Source: Streptomyces globisporus (GTDB taxonomy: Bacteria; Actinomycetota; Actinomycetes; Streptomycetales; Streptomycetaceae). From it: 64,000 bases of DNA. Location: positions 496,001-560,000 of the forward strand of contig BMTG01000003.1 in NCBI GenBank assembly GCA_014649555.1, read 5' to 3'. The notes below the pieces were generated by a model that was not told the origin of the DNA, did not search any database, and saw nothing but the letters and a program-made list of their open reading frames with translations. Of this stretch, positions 51,911 through 60,140 are shown piece by piece. Position 1 is the stretch's first letter; the number at the start of each line of letters is the position of its first letter. A program made the position numbers and the translations under genes.

Positions 51911-52729
51911 TAGCTGGAGTGGATCGAGAGGGTGATCTGGGTAACAGACGGGCCAGCCGCCCTCGTCGTCGATCCCCACCCGGCCGTCCACGCCGAGGAC
52001 TTCGGCCAGGAGGTGCCGGGTGACCACCTCGGCCGGGGGCCCGTCGGCGGCGATGCGGCCTTCCCGGAGCGCGACGATCCGATCGGCGAACCGGGCGGCG
52101 TGGTTGAGGTCGTGCAGCACCAGCACCACCGTCAGCCGGCGTTCCGCGCGCAGCCGTACGACCGTCTGGAGCACCTCCAGTTGGTGCCGCAGGTCGAGGT
52201 AGGTGGTCGGCTCGTCGAGGAACAGCACGGGGGCGTCCTGGGCCAGCGCCATGGCCAGCCGGACACGCTGGCGTTCGCCTCCGGAGAGCGCGTCCACGGG
52301 CCGGTCGGCCCAGCCGGTGACGCCGACGTCCGCGAGCGCCCGGGATGTCACCTCGTCGTCGCCCTCCCGCAGCATCCCGAGCGGCCCCCGGGCGGCATAG
52401 CGCCCCTGCCGTACGAGTTGACGCACGGTCAGCCCCGGTACGGAGGGCGCCGACTGGTGCAGCAGCGCCACGCGCCGGGCGGCGGTGCGGCGGGGCAGTC
52501 GCGCCACGTCGTCGCCGTCGAGCAGGACACGCCCGCCGCTCGGGGTGAGCAGTCCGGCGGCGAGTTTGAGGAAGGTGCTCTTGCCGCATCCGTTCAGCCC
52601 GATCAGGGCGACCAGTTCACCGGCCCGGATGCTCAGGTCCACCCCGCGCAGCACCGGACGTCCGGGGTAGCCGAAGGCCAGCCCCTCCGCCCGGACGACG
52701 TCCGGGGTTCTCGGTGTCGCACTGGCCAT
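51884..52729 (-). CDS. Metallophore/siderophore-type ABC importer ATPase (FecE/BtuD-like)
   Basis: ATPase of 281 residues: Walker A IGLNGCGKST, signature LSGGERQRVRLAMALAQ, Walker B VLFLDEPTTYLDL and H-loop VLHDLNHAARF, typical of iron-siderophore and cobalamin importers. The C-terminus ends in ENHIH, encoded within the Zur-like box region. The ATG at 52729 has GGAG 7 bases upstream; an ATG at 52771 overlapping the permease stop is the alternative. Confidence 0.9.
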   Translation of the reverse strand: MASATPRTPDVVRAEGLAFGYPGRPVLRGVDLSIRAGELVALIGLNGCGKSTFLKLAAGLLTPSGGRVLLDGDDVARLPRRTAARRVALLHQSAPSVPGLTVRQLVRQGRYAARGPLGMLREGDDEVTSRALADVGVTGWADRPVDALSGGERQRVRLAMALAQDAPVLFLDEPTTYLDLRHQLEVLQTVVRLRAERRLTVVLVLHDLNHAARFADRIVALREGRIAADGPPAEVVTRHLLAEVLGVDGRVGIDDEGGWPVCYPDHPLDPLQLLRNENHIH

Positions 52730-52767
52730 CGCGCTCTTCTCCACTGTTCTCTCCCTTGCTCTCTCCC

Positions 52768-53826
52768 TCATCTCTCGTCCGCCCGTCGCCGTGCCACGAC
52801 CATCAGCAGCCCCGCCCCCACGCAGGTGGTCAGGGCGCCGACCGGGAGGGTCAGCCGGTCCGCGTCGAGCGCCGTCGCCAGCAGCCGGGACAGCAGCTGT
52901 GCCGCGGCGTCCGCCCCGCAGACCACCGCGGCACCGAGCAGCGCGGCGCCCGGAAGGGTGACGCGGAGATCGGCTCCGAAGACGGCCAGCGCCAGATGGG
53001 GCACCAGGAGCCCGACGAATCCGAGGGCGCCCACGGCCGACACCGCGCCGGCCGTCAGCGCCACCGCGCACACGAGCGCCGCTCCCCGTCCCCGACCGGT
53101 GGCCAGACCCGCTGCGGCGGCCTGTTCGTCGCCGCAGCGCAGCAGGGTCAGGGGCCCGGCGAGCAGCCAGGCCGCCGCGCCCCAGATGGCGGCCCACGGC
53201 CAGAGCAGATTCCAGTGCTGCCAGACCCGGCCCTCGGTGGAGCCGATCAACCACTGGACGACGCTGCCGAGTTCACCGGGGGCCACCAGGAGGACGACCG
53301 CGGTGAGTCCGGCGAGCACCGCCGACACGAGGACCCCGTAGACGGCGGTCTGTTCCGGGTCGCCCCGGTCCCGCCCGGCGAGCAGCCACAGCAGTCCCGC
53401 CCCGGCGAAGCCGCCGACGCAGGCCGCGACGACCACAGCCGTGGGGGACTCCCACCCCGCGAGGCCGAGGCCGGTCGCGGTCACCGCGCCGAGCACCGCG
53501 CCGGGCGTGACGCCGGTGACCTCGGGTCCGGCCAGCGGGTTGCGCAGGGCGGACTGGAGCACGAGCCCGGCCACCCCGAGGCAGGCCCCGGCGACCAGGG
53601 CCACCAGCATCCGGGGCAAGCGGAGTTGGAGCACGATGTGCTCGGCGGTGGGGTCGCCGCCGGCCCCGAGCAGCACGGCACGTACGCCCTCGGGGGTGAC
53701 GCCCCGGCCGGCAAAGAGTCCGGCACAGGCGACGACGGCGACGAGCAGCGTCAGGCCGCCGATCCGGACACCCGGTGCGCGCAGAGCCCGGCGGGCCGGG
53801 ACAGGCGCGGCATCGACGAAGGTCAT
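52768..53826 (-). CDS. FecCD-family metallophore importer permease
   Basis: Permease of 352 residues with nine to ten TMs, FecCD/BtuC fold. Signature LRLPRMLVALVAGACLGVAGLVLQSALRNPLAGPEVTGVTPGA near residues 65-105, and GFVGLLVPHLA later. The ATG at 53826 overlaps the stop of the other permease (ATGA). Confidence 0.92.
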   Translation of the reverse strand: MTFVDAAPVPARRALRAPGVRIGGLTLLVAVVACAGLFAGRGVTPEGVRAVLLGAGGDPTAEHIVLQLRLPRMLVALVAGACLGVAGLVLQSALRNPLAGPEVTGVTPGAVLGAVTATGLGLAGWESPTAVVVAACVGGFAGAGLLWLLAGRDRGDPEQTAVYGVLVSAVLAGLTAVVLLVAPGELGSVVQWLIGSTEGRVWQHWNLLWPWAAIWGAAAWLLAGPLTLLRCGDEQAAAAGLATGRGRGAALVCAVALTAGAVSAVGALGFVGLLVPHLALAVFGADLRVTLPGAALLGAAVVCGADAAAQLLSRLLATALDADRLTLPVGALTTCVGAGLLMVVARRRADER

Positions 53827-54884
53827 CGTTCCGCCTTCCGCAGCACGGGAGCGGGGACGTCCGGCGACGTCACCGGTGCGGGCAGGGGAACGGGTCCCCG
53901 GGCCCGGGCGGGCCGTCTCCCCCGTTTCAGCAGGAGGACCCCGACCGGTACGCCGACCAGGGCCGTCCAGGCGCCGACGGGCGTCTCGACCGGGGCGAGC
54001 GCGAGCCGGGCCGGCTGGTCGGCGCAGAGCACGACGATCGCGCCGCACACGGCGGACCGGACGAGCCACCCGGCCGCGCCGCCGTCCGGGCGGAGGCGGC
54101 GGGCGAGGTGCGGGGCGAGGAAGCCGACCCAGGCCACCGGTCCGCAGACCGCGACGACGGGGGCGATGAGGACGACGGCGATGCCCAGGGCAGCCACCCG
54201 CGCCCTCTCCACCCGTACGCCCAGCGCGCGGGCGTCGTCGTCGCCGAGCCGCAGCACACCGAGCACCGGAACGCACAGGATCAGCGCCGGGACGGCCACG
54301 GCGAGCCAGGGCAGGAGACCGGTGACGTCGTCCCAGGTGCGGGCGGACAGACTGCCCAGCAGATAGCGGTAGATGAGCTGGAGGTCGAGCTGGTCGGCCA
54401 TGACCATGAGCACCAGCAGGGCGGCCTGGAGCGCCGCGGCGACGGCGGCCCCGGTCAGCAGGACCGCCGAGGGGCTCCGCCCGAATCCGGCGGCGACCAG
54501 GGTGAGCAGACCGCCGAGCGCCGCCCCGGCCAGGGCGAGGAACGGCTGGATCCCGAGCGGCACGGCCAGCGACAGGACCAGCGGTGCGGCGACGCCGAGG
54601 GCGGCCCCGGAGGAGACGCCCAGCATCTCGGGCACGGCCAGCGGGTTGCGCAGGGCCTCCTGGAGGACGAGGCCCGCGGCACCCAGGCAGGCTCCCGCGA
54701 CCAGCGCCAGCACCATACGGGGCAGCCGCAGTTCGGTGACGACGAGCCCCGCGAGCCCGTCGCGGCCCAGGGTGCCCGGGAGCCGGACGGGCGGGACGTA
54801 CGGCGTGCCGAGGCTGAGTGCGCAGACCGCGCCTGCCAGGGCCGCCGCACCCAGGCAGAGCAGCGCCACGGGCGGACGCCTCAC
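53823..54884 (-). CDS. FecCD-family metallophore importer permease
   Basis: Permease of 353 residues, FecCD fold: LRLPRMVLALVAGACLGAAGLVLQEALRNPLAVPEMLGVSSGA, RTWDDVTGLLPWLA and WVGFLAPHLARRL. GTG at 54884 overlaps the binding-protein stop (GTGA). Together with the neighbouring permease it should form the membrane channel. Confidence 0.92.
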   Translation of the reverse strand: MRRPPVALLCLGAAALAGAVCALSLGTPYVPPVRLPGTLGRDGLAGLVVTELRLPRMVLALVAGACLGAAGLVLQEALRNPLAVPEMLGVSSGAALGVAAPLVLSLAVPLGIQPFLALAGAALGGLLTLVAAGFGRSPSAVLLTGAAVAAALQAALLVLMVMADQLDLQLIYRYLLGSLSARTWDDVTGLLPWLAVAVPALILCVPVLGVLRLGDDDARALGVRVERARVAALGIAVVLIAPVVAVCGPVAWVGFLAPHLARRLRPDGGAAGWLVRSAVCGAIVVLCADQPARLALAPVETPVGAWTALVGVPVGVLLLKRGRRPARARGPVPLPAPVTSPDVPAPVLRKAER

Positions 54885-55867
54885 CGCAGTGCGGCCGTGG
54901 CCTCGTCGAGGACGAGACCCAGGGACCGGGTGCCGCGCCCCTTGGCCCACACCTCGGAGTCGACCTCGATGACCTTGCCGTTCTTCACGGCCGGGATACG
55001 GGACCAGAGCGGGTTCTTCGCCAGCTTGTCCGAGAGCTTCCCGTCGGGCGCGCCGAAGGAGAGGGTCTCCACGAACAGGACGTCGACGTTCCGGGCGAGG
55101 ATCTCCTCCAGGCTGTAACTGCCGTCGACACCCCGGCTCTTCCACGGGTAGTGGGAGATCTTCGGGAACAGTCCGGCGGCCACGTCGGTCTCCGGGGTGG
55201 CCACACCGAAGTTCTCGTCACTGCCGTAGATGATCAGCGCGGTCTTGTCGCTCTTCTGCTGCTCCGCATCCGCCAGGCGGGTGCGGAAGGTCTTCTCCGC
55301 CTTCTCCCCCTCTGCGGTGCGGCCGGTGAGCGCGGCGAGGTCGCGCAGATAGCCGACGCTGTCCTGCCAGGATGCGGGCTGGAGCGGCCAGAACGTCGTG
55401 GCACCCTTCAGCGCGGGGGCGAGCTTGCCGTGCGTGTCCTCCAGGCCGATGACCAGGTCGGGCTGGTGGGCGAGGACCGCCTCGACCTCGGGGCTGAGGA
55501 AGCCGCCGGGCACGACCGGTATCTCCGCCGCCTTCTCCTTGCCGAGGAACTCCGGGTGCGCCAGCACCTGGGAGTTGGTGGCGGCGGGGGTCATGCCCAG
55601 CTCGACGAGGATGTCGTCGCAGAGGGCGACCAGGCAGACGATCTTCTCCGGCGGCTTCGGCAGGGAGACCTGGACGCCCTTGGCGTCGGTGATCCGGGTA
55701 GCGGCCTCGATGGGCCGCACCTCCGTACTCGTACGGGCTCCGGCGCCCGCCGCCGCAGCCGGTTTCCCGGTGTCGGGGTCGGCGTTCTCGGTGCCGCAGC
55801 CGGCCAGCAGGCCTCCCAGTACGGCGATCGCGGCCCAGCGGCGGACTCTCAGCGCGGTTCGTGGCAT
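54881..55867 (-). CDS. Metallophore-binding lipoprotein (periplasmic-binding protein type III)
   Basis: Extracytoplasmic lipoprotein of 328 residues, FhuD/BtuF-like. Lipobox LLAGC gives the anchored Cys near residue 24. Two lobes joined by a long helix are inferred from EKIVCLVALCDDILVELGM, PDLVIGLEDTHGKLAP and the C-terminal GKVIEVDSEVWAKGRG. Cys and His in the first lobe are notable. The ATG at 55867 follows GAGGGA. First gene of the importer operon, behind a Zur-like box, so the ligand is probably a zinc-linked chelate rather than ferric siderophore. Confidence 0.88.
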   Translation of the reverse strand: MPRTALRVRRWAAIAVLGGLLAGCGTENADPDTGKPAAAAGAGARTSTEVRPIEAATRITDAKGVQVSLPKPPEKIVCLVALCDDILVELGMTPAATNSQVLAHPEFLGKEKAAEIPVVPGGFLSPEVEAVLAHQPDLVIGLEDTHGKLAPALKGATTFWPLQPASWQDSVGYLRDLAALTGRTAEGEKAEKTFRTRLADAEQQKSDKTALIIYGSDENFGVATPETDVAAGLFPKISHYPWKSRGVDGSYSLEEILARNVDVLFVETLSFGAPDGKLSDKLAKNPLWSRIPAVKNGKVIEVDSEVWAKGRGTRSLGLVLDEATAALR

Positions 55868-55959
55868 CGACGGGTCCCTCAACATTCCTGTGCGGTCCCG
55901 GGGATGCGGCAGAGCGGGGGGCGGAGCCCCGGGAGCGATCCCCGCCACAAGCCGAAACC

Positions 55960-55988
55960 TTACACATGATTATCATTTCCAATAAAGT
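55960..55988. promoter_or_regulatory. Zur-like box in a divergent promoter
   Basis: TGATTATCATTTCCA at 55967-55981 matches 12 of 15 bases of the Zur consensus (TGAAAATCATTTTCA). Toward the plus strand TTACAC (55960-55965) and TAAAGT (55983-55988) are 17 bases apart with the box filling the spacer. The box also lies about 100 bases upstream of the importer operon on the minus strand, so one site could control both directions. Confidence 0.65.
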
Positions 55989-56078
55989 GAGCGGGGTTTC
56001 CGCCGGGATCCACCGGCCTCCGGAACGCCCCAGCACCCCCGACGCCCTCACCGGCCCTGCCTGCCCCAGGAGTTCGCC

Positions 56079-57356
56079 ATGCCCCACACCTCGCCCCCCG
56101 CTCCCGACGCGCCCCCGCGCCTGCTGGTCTCCGACCATGTCGCGGGGCGGGTCAGCCTGCTGGACCTCCCGGACGGCACGGAGCGGGCGGAGGTGAACCA
56201 CCGGCACCTCGCGGAGCACGCGGGCTTTCTCGCGCTGCCCGGCGGGCTCGTCGCCTGCGTCGACGACCGGGCGGGCGAACTGCTGGTCCTCGATCCGTAC
56301 GGACCTGACGACGGGCGGCCACTGGTCCGGCGGCGGATACCGGTCGCGGTCCCCGCCGAGCATCTGGCGGCGGACCCGGACGGGCGGCGCATCGCGGTGA
56401 CCACCGGCCACGGCCGCAACGAGGGGGCGTGGACCGGGCTGCTGACGGCCGTCGACCTCGACGCACCGGACGGCGCCGTCGCCGTACGCGTACGGGGGCG
56501 GACCGGCGAGCCGGGGGTCACGGTCCTCGGCGGAGCGTCCCCGCTGGTGGTGGTGCGCCACCGGGAGCCGGGCGAACTGCTGGTCCACCGGCACCGGGAG
56601 CTGATGCGGTCGGCCCCCTCCTGCCCGCCGGCGGTCCCGGTGCGGCGGATCGCCCTGCCGGATGACGACGGGCACGGCGACGCCCACGACCCGCTCACCG
56701 GGCGGCTGTTCGCCGCGGCGGGCTCGGGCGTGCATCGCATACGACGGGACGAGGACGGCCTGACCCCCGAGGCCCCCTTGCCCTGGTCCGCCGACGGGCG
56801 TTCCGGCGGGCGCGGTTACTACCTGCGGCTCGATCCCGTACGGCGGATGCTCTGGTCGTGCGTGCGTGGCGGGCCGGGCGACCCCGGGCAGTGGCCGGAC
56901 TGGTCGAACGACGCCTGGTGGCACCACCTGGACACCGGTGAGACGGGGCGGCTCGACCTGGGGCACGGGCTGGTCTTCCGGCTCGCGGTGACCGCCCGCC
57001 ACATCGCGTTCACCCGGGTCCACCCGGACGGCGACGAGCTGATCCTGCTCACCGCTCCCCCGGCTACCGGATCCCGCCCGGAGGTCGGCGCGCGACTGCC
57101 CCTGCCCGCCATGTCCGGTGCGCCCCGGCGCGGCGGGACCCCCTGGGACGGCGTGCAACGGCGCGCCGTCGCCGCGTCTCCCGGTGGCGGCCTGGTCGCG
57201 GTCAGCCGGGGTGGCCATGGCGAGGTCCACGTCTTCGACGCGGACAAGGCGGCGCTGATCTCGACCCTGACCGTCCCGACACCTCTGGACGACGGAGGCC
57301 ACCTCACCCTCGTAACTCCCGGGAACGGGGCACACGCGGACCCGGTCGGCCGCTGA
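56079..57356 (+). CDS. Predicted beta-propeller protein, AztD-reminiscent, in Zur-controlled locus
   Basis: Protein of 425 residues made of repeated beta-strand units of WD40/YVTN type (LLVSDHVAGRVSLLDLPDGT, GGLVACVDDRAGELLVLDPYG, GGLVAVSRGGHGEVHVFDADKAAL). A His/Asp-rich stretch DDDGHGDAHD lies near 198. AztD zinc chaperones of AztABC systems are beta-propellers, and the divergent Zur-like promoter and importer make a zinc-handling role plausible. No signal peptide is visible, unlike exported AztD. CAGGAG precedes the ATG. Confidence 0.6.
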   Translation: MPHTSPPAPDAPPRLLVSDHVAGRVSLLDLPDGTERAEVNHRHLAEHAGFLALPGGLVACVDDRAGELLVLDPYGPDDGRPLVRRRIPVAVPAEHLAADPDGRRIAVTTGHGRNEGAWTGLLTAVDLDAPDGAVAVRVRGRTGEPGVTVLGGASPLVVVRHREPGELLVHRHRELMRSAPSCPPAVPVRRIALPDDDGHGDAHDPLTGRLFAAAGSGVHRIRRDEDGLTPEAPLPWSADGRSGGRGYYLRLDPVRRMLWSCVRGGPGDPGQWPDWSNDAWWHHLDTGETGRLDLGHGLVFRLAVTARHIAFTRVHPDGDELILLTAPPATGSRPEVGARLPLPAMSGAPRRGGTPWDGVQRRAVAASPGGGLVAVSRGGHGEVHVFDADKAALISTLTVPTPLDDGGHLTLVTPGNGAHADPVGR

Positions 57357-57481
57357 GAGCGGAAGCTCGGATGGTGGCGCGGCGGAACCGGCCGCGCCCC
57401 GCCGAGACCGGCGGCGCGGGCGGCGGCCCGGCGAACCTCACCGCACCACCGCCCGCGCCACCTGGCCCGTTCAGCCCGGTG

Positions 57482-57787
57482 TCACCAGGAGGACTTGGTC
57501 ACTCCGGGCAGGAATCCCGCGTGGGCCTGCTCCCGCATCCGGACCCGGGAGAGGCCGAACTTGCGCACATATCCCCGCGGCCTGCCGTCGACGCCGTCCC
57601 GGTTACGGACCCGGGTGGCGCTGGCGTCACGCGGCTGCCGCCGCAGTTCCTCCACGGCGGCTAGACGCTCACGCTCCGGGGTGCCGGGCCGGCGGATGAT
57701 CTCCTTCAGCTCGGCCCTGCGGGCCGCGTACCGCTCGACGGTCGCCCGGCGGCTGTCGTTCCGCGCGATCTTGCTCTTCTTCGCCAT
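57482..57787 (-). CDS. rpsN: 30S ribosomal protein S14, zinc-independent paralogue
   Basis: Ribosomal protein of 101 residues in the long bacterial S14 form ([53 protein letters not shown]). It lacks the CxxC-CxxC zinc ribbon of the short form. Such paralogues replace zinc-binding versions during zinc limitation. Its ATG shares one base with the L28 stop (TGATG). Confidence 0.95.
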   Translation of the reverse strand: MAKKSKIARNDSRRATVERYAARRAELKEIIRRPGTPERERLAAVEELRRQPRDASATRVRNRDGVDGRPRGYVRKFGLSRVRMREQAHAGFLPGVTKSSW

Positions 57788-58023
57788 CAGACCTTCTCCC
57801 CCCGCGCACGGATCCGCGCGACCGCGGCGTCGATGCCGATGCTGTCGACGGTCTTGATCGCCCGGGCGCTCAGCGTGAGGCGCACGTAGCGCCCCTCACC
57901 GGGCAGCCAGTACCGCTTGCGCTGGACATTCGGGTCGAACCGGCGGGACGTCCGGTGGTGCGAGTGGGAGATCTTGTTGCCGAATCCCGGCTTCGAGCCG
58001 GTCAGTTGGCAGTGGGCGGACAT
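57787..58023 (-). CDS. rpmB: 50S ribosomal protein L28, zinc-independent paralogue
   Basis: Ribosomal protein of 78 residues ([34 protein letters not shown]). Only one Cys remains of the zinc-binding CxxC, so this is the C-minus version. The ATG at 58023 has AAGGAGAGG upstream. First gene of the minus-strand arm of the Zur-type divergent unit. Confidence 0.95.
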   Translation of the reverse strand: MSAHCQLTGSKPGFGNKISHSHHRTSRRFDPNVQRKRYWLPGEGRYVRLTLSARAIKTVDSIGIDAAVARIRARGEKV

Positions 58024-58058
58024 GAAAGTTACCTGCCTCTCCTTCGACGCATCCATTA

Positions 58059-58086
58059 TTGAAAATGGAAACCATTGCCATATAGT
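58059..58086. promoter_or_regulatory. Zur-type operator/promoter of zinc-free ribosomal genes
   Basis: TGAAAATGGAAACCATT at 58060-58076 carries the TGAAAAT half-site of the Zur motif and an inner palindrome AATGG-AAA-CCATT. On the plus strand TTGAAA (58059-58064) and TATAGT (58081-58086) flank it with 16 bases. The L33 ATG is only seven bases past the -10, so that mRNA is probably leaderless. The same site can control the divergent L28-S14 pair. Confidence 0.68.
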
Positions 58087-58093
58087 AGCGCCC

Positions 58094-58258
58094 ATGGCTC
58101 GCAACGAAGTACGCCCGGTCATCAAGCTCCGCTCCACCGCGGGGACCGGCTACACCTACGTCACCCGTAAGAACCGGCGGAACGACCCCGACCGGATGAT
58201 GCTGCGCAAGTACGACCCGGTGGCCCGCCGCCATGTCGACTTCCGCGAGGACCGCTGA
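58094..58258 (+). CDS. rpmG: 50S ribosomal protein L33, zinc-independent paralogue
   Basis: Ribosomal protein of 54 residues ([42 protein letters not shown]) with none of the four zinc-binding Cys of the standard L33. No Shine-Dalgarno; the -10 TATAGT ends eight bases before the ATG, consistent with leaderless translation. Confidence 0.95.
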   Translation: MARNEVRPVIKLRSTAGTGYTYVTRKNRRNDPDRMMLRKYDPVARRHVDFREDR

Positions 58259-58318
58259 GGCCGGCCCGGCGCCCCGCACACCCCGCACACCCCTGAAGCC
58301 CCACCCGAGGACACCGTC

Positions 58319-58573
58319 ATGAAGCCCGGAATCCACCCCGCTTACGGCCCCGTCGTCTTCCGCGACAAGGCCGCCGACTTCGCGTTCCTGACCCGCTCGA
58401 CCATGACCAGCGATCGCACCGTCACCTGGGAGGACGGCAACACCTACCCGGTGGTCGACGTGGAGATCTCCTCCGCGAGCCACCCCTTCTACACGGGTAC
58501 CGCCCGCGTGATGGACACCGCCGGACGCGTCGAGCGCTTCGAGCGCCGCTACGGACGCGGTGAGGCCCGGTGA
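58319..58573 (+). CDS. rpmE2: 50S ribosomal protein L31 type B, zinc-independent
   Basis: Ribosomal protein of 84 residues of the YtiA/L31B form ([38 protein letters not shown]) without the CxxC pair of L31A. In zinc starvation L31B displaces L31A and frees zinc. The stop overlaps the GTG of the COG0523 gene. Confidence 0.95.
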   Translation: MKPGIHPAYGPVVFRDKAADFAFLTRSTMTSDRTVTWEDGNTYPVVDVEISSASHPFYTGTARVMDTAGRVERFERRYGRGEAR

Positions 58574-59724
58574 GCGGGCGCCGCACGAAACTGCCCGTCG
58601 TCATCGTCTGCGGTCTGCACTCCGAGGCGCGCGGCGACGTCGTGGAAGGGCTGCTGCGGGACGTACCGCACAGCGTCGCGCTGCACCACGACCTGTCGAC
58701 GGCCACCGGCGGGACGGTCCGGCGCTCCCTGCGGGACGCCGGCGGCGAGCTGGCCTCCGGCGACGCCCCGCTGGTCAACGAATGCGCCTGCTGCGCGCTG
58801 CGCGAGGACCTCGTCCCGGAACTCGAACGGCTCGCGGGGGACGGGGTGACCCGGCTCGCCGTCCTGGAGCTCTGGGACTCCGTCGAGCCGAAGTCCATGG
58901 CCGAGGTGATCGCCGCGCACACCGACGCCGCCGAGGTCACCAACGTATTCACGGCGATCGACCCCACGCTCGTCCTGCCCTGCCTCTCCAACGGCGACGA
59001 TCTGGCCGAGGCCGGTCTCGCGGCGGCCCCGGCCGACCGGCGGACCATCGGCGACACCTGGGCACGGCAGGTGGAGTACGCCCCCGTCCTGGCCGTGGCG
59101 CCGAACCCGGCGGCCGACGACGAGGACCGCGCCCTGATCCGGCAGTTGAACCCGACGGCCCGTCAGGCAACGGCCGGATCGGCGGAGTTGGCGCGGCTGG
59201 CGTTCGCCGGGTTCGACGTGGAGGCGGCGGCAGCGGGCCAGCACCCGGCCTGCGCGCTGCTGCCGCAGGAGGCGGAGGAAGCAGGGGTGGGCACACTCGT
59301 CTGGCGGCGGCACCGGCCCTTCCACCCCGAGCGCCTGCTCGACGCGCTGGAGGACCTGAGCTGCGCAGCGGCCCGCAGCCGGGGCCGGTTCTGGCTCGCG
59401 GACCGGCCCGACACGCTGCTCTCCTGGGACGCGGCGGGCGGTGCGCTCTGCGTGGAGAACACCGGGCCCTGGCTCGCCTCACTCCCCGACGCGGCCTGGT
59501 CCATGGTGCCGCCCTACCGGCAGGCGGCCGCCGCGCTGGACTGGCACCCCGAGCACGGCGACTGCTGCCAGCACCTGGTCTTCGTCTCCCCCGGCCTCGA
59601 CCGCGAGGGGCTGACCGGCCTGCTGGACTCCTGCCTCCTCACGGACGAGGAGTACGGGTCGGGCCGGGAGACGTGGAAGAGCCTGCCCGCCGCGTTCGAC
59701 GCGCTCCTCGACCCGGTGCACTGA
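58570..59724 (+). CDS. COG0523/CobW-like protein with degenerate P-loop
   Basis: Protein of 384 residues related to the ZNG/YeiR zinc-transfer GTPases. The metal-binding CxCC motif is intact (Cys72, Cys74, Cys75 in [10 protein letters not shown]), and the C-terminal CobW domain has [15 protein letters not shown]. The expected GxxGxGKT Walker A is replaced by GLHSEARGD near residue 15, so GTP binding is probably lost or altered. Known relatives deliver zinc to client proteins in scarcity. GTGA overlap with L31B. Confidence 0.85.
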   Translation: MSGRRTKLPVVIVCGLHSEARGDVVEGLLRDVPHSVALHHDLSTATGGTVRRSLRDAGGELASGDAPLVNECACCALREDLVPELERLAGDGVTRLAVLELWDSVEPKSMAEVIAAHTDAAEVTNVFTAIDPTLVLPCLSNGDDLAEAGLAAAPADRRTIGDTWARQVEYAPVLAVAPNPAADDEDRALIRQLNPTARQATAGSAELARLAFAGFDVEAAAAGQHPACALLPQEAEEAGVGTLVWRRHRPFHPERLLDALEDLSCAAARSRGRFWLADRPDTLLSWDAAGGALCVENTGPWLASLPDAAWSMVPPYRQAAAALDWHPEHGDCCQHLVFVSPGLDREGLTGLLDSCLLTDEEYGSGRETWKSLPAAFDALLDPVH

Positions 59725-59809
59725 GACCCGCCGGCCCACCCCCGTAACTCCGCGGCCCCGGCCCGTACCCACCGACGCACACCCAGCCCACCGAGCACGA
59801 GGAAGCCTC

Positions 59810-60058
59810 ATGGCACGTCAGCAGGACCCCCGCAAGCCGCTCAAGAACCGGCCGAACCCCCTGGATGCCGCCGGGATCACGTACATCGACTACAAGGACA
59901 CCGATCTGCTGCGGCGGTTCATCTCCGACCGGGGGAAGATCCGCAGTCGCCGCGTCACCCGGATCAGCGCCCAGCAGCAGCGCCAGATGGCCGCGGCCAT
60001 CAAGAACGCCCGCGAGACGGCCCTGCTGCCGTACTCCGGAACCGCGGCGAGCAAGTAG
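59810..60058 (+). CDS. rpsR2: 30S ribosomal protein S18 paralogue
   Basis: Ribosomal protein of 82 residues ([60 protein letters not shown]). It has no Cys, unlike zinc-binding S18 forms, and belongs to the same zinc-sparing set. GAGGAAG precedes the ATG; 85 bases separate it from the COG0523 gene. Confidence 0.95.
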   Translation: MARQQDPRKPLKNRPNPLDAAGITYIDYKDTDLLRRFISDRGKIRSRRVTRISAQQQRQMAAAIKNARETALLPYSGTAASK

Positions 60059-60140
60059 CGCGCGACGCCTCTGACCTGCGGCGGGGGCCGCTTCCGCGGC
60101 TCGGGATGCACCACGGCCGCCCCCCGGCGACCATGGACGC

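Noticed and set aside
51884-55867. ZnuABC-type direct zinc importer
   Set aside because: The permeases carry FecCD/BtuC signatures and the binding protein is FhuD/BtuF-like without the His-rich loop of ZnuA; this fits a metal-chelate importer.
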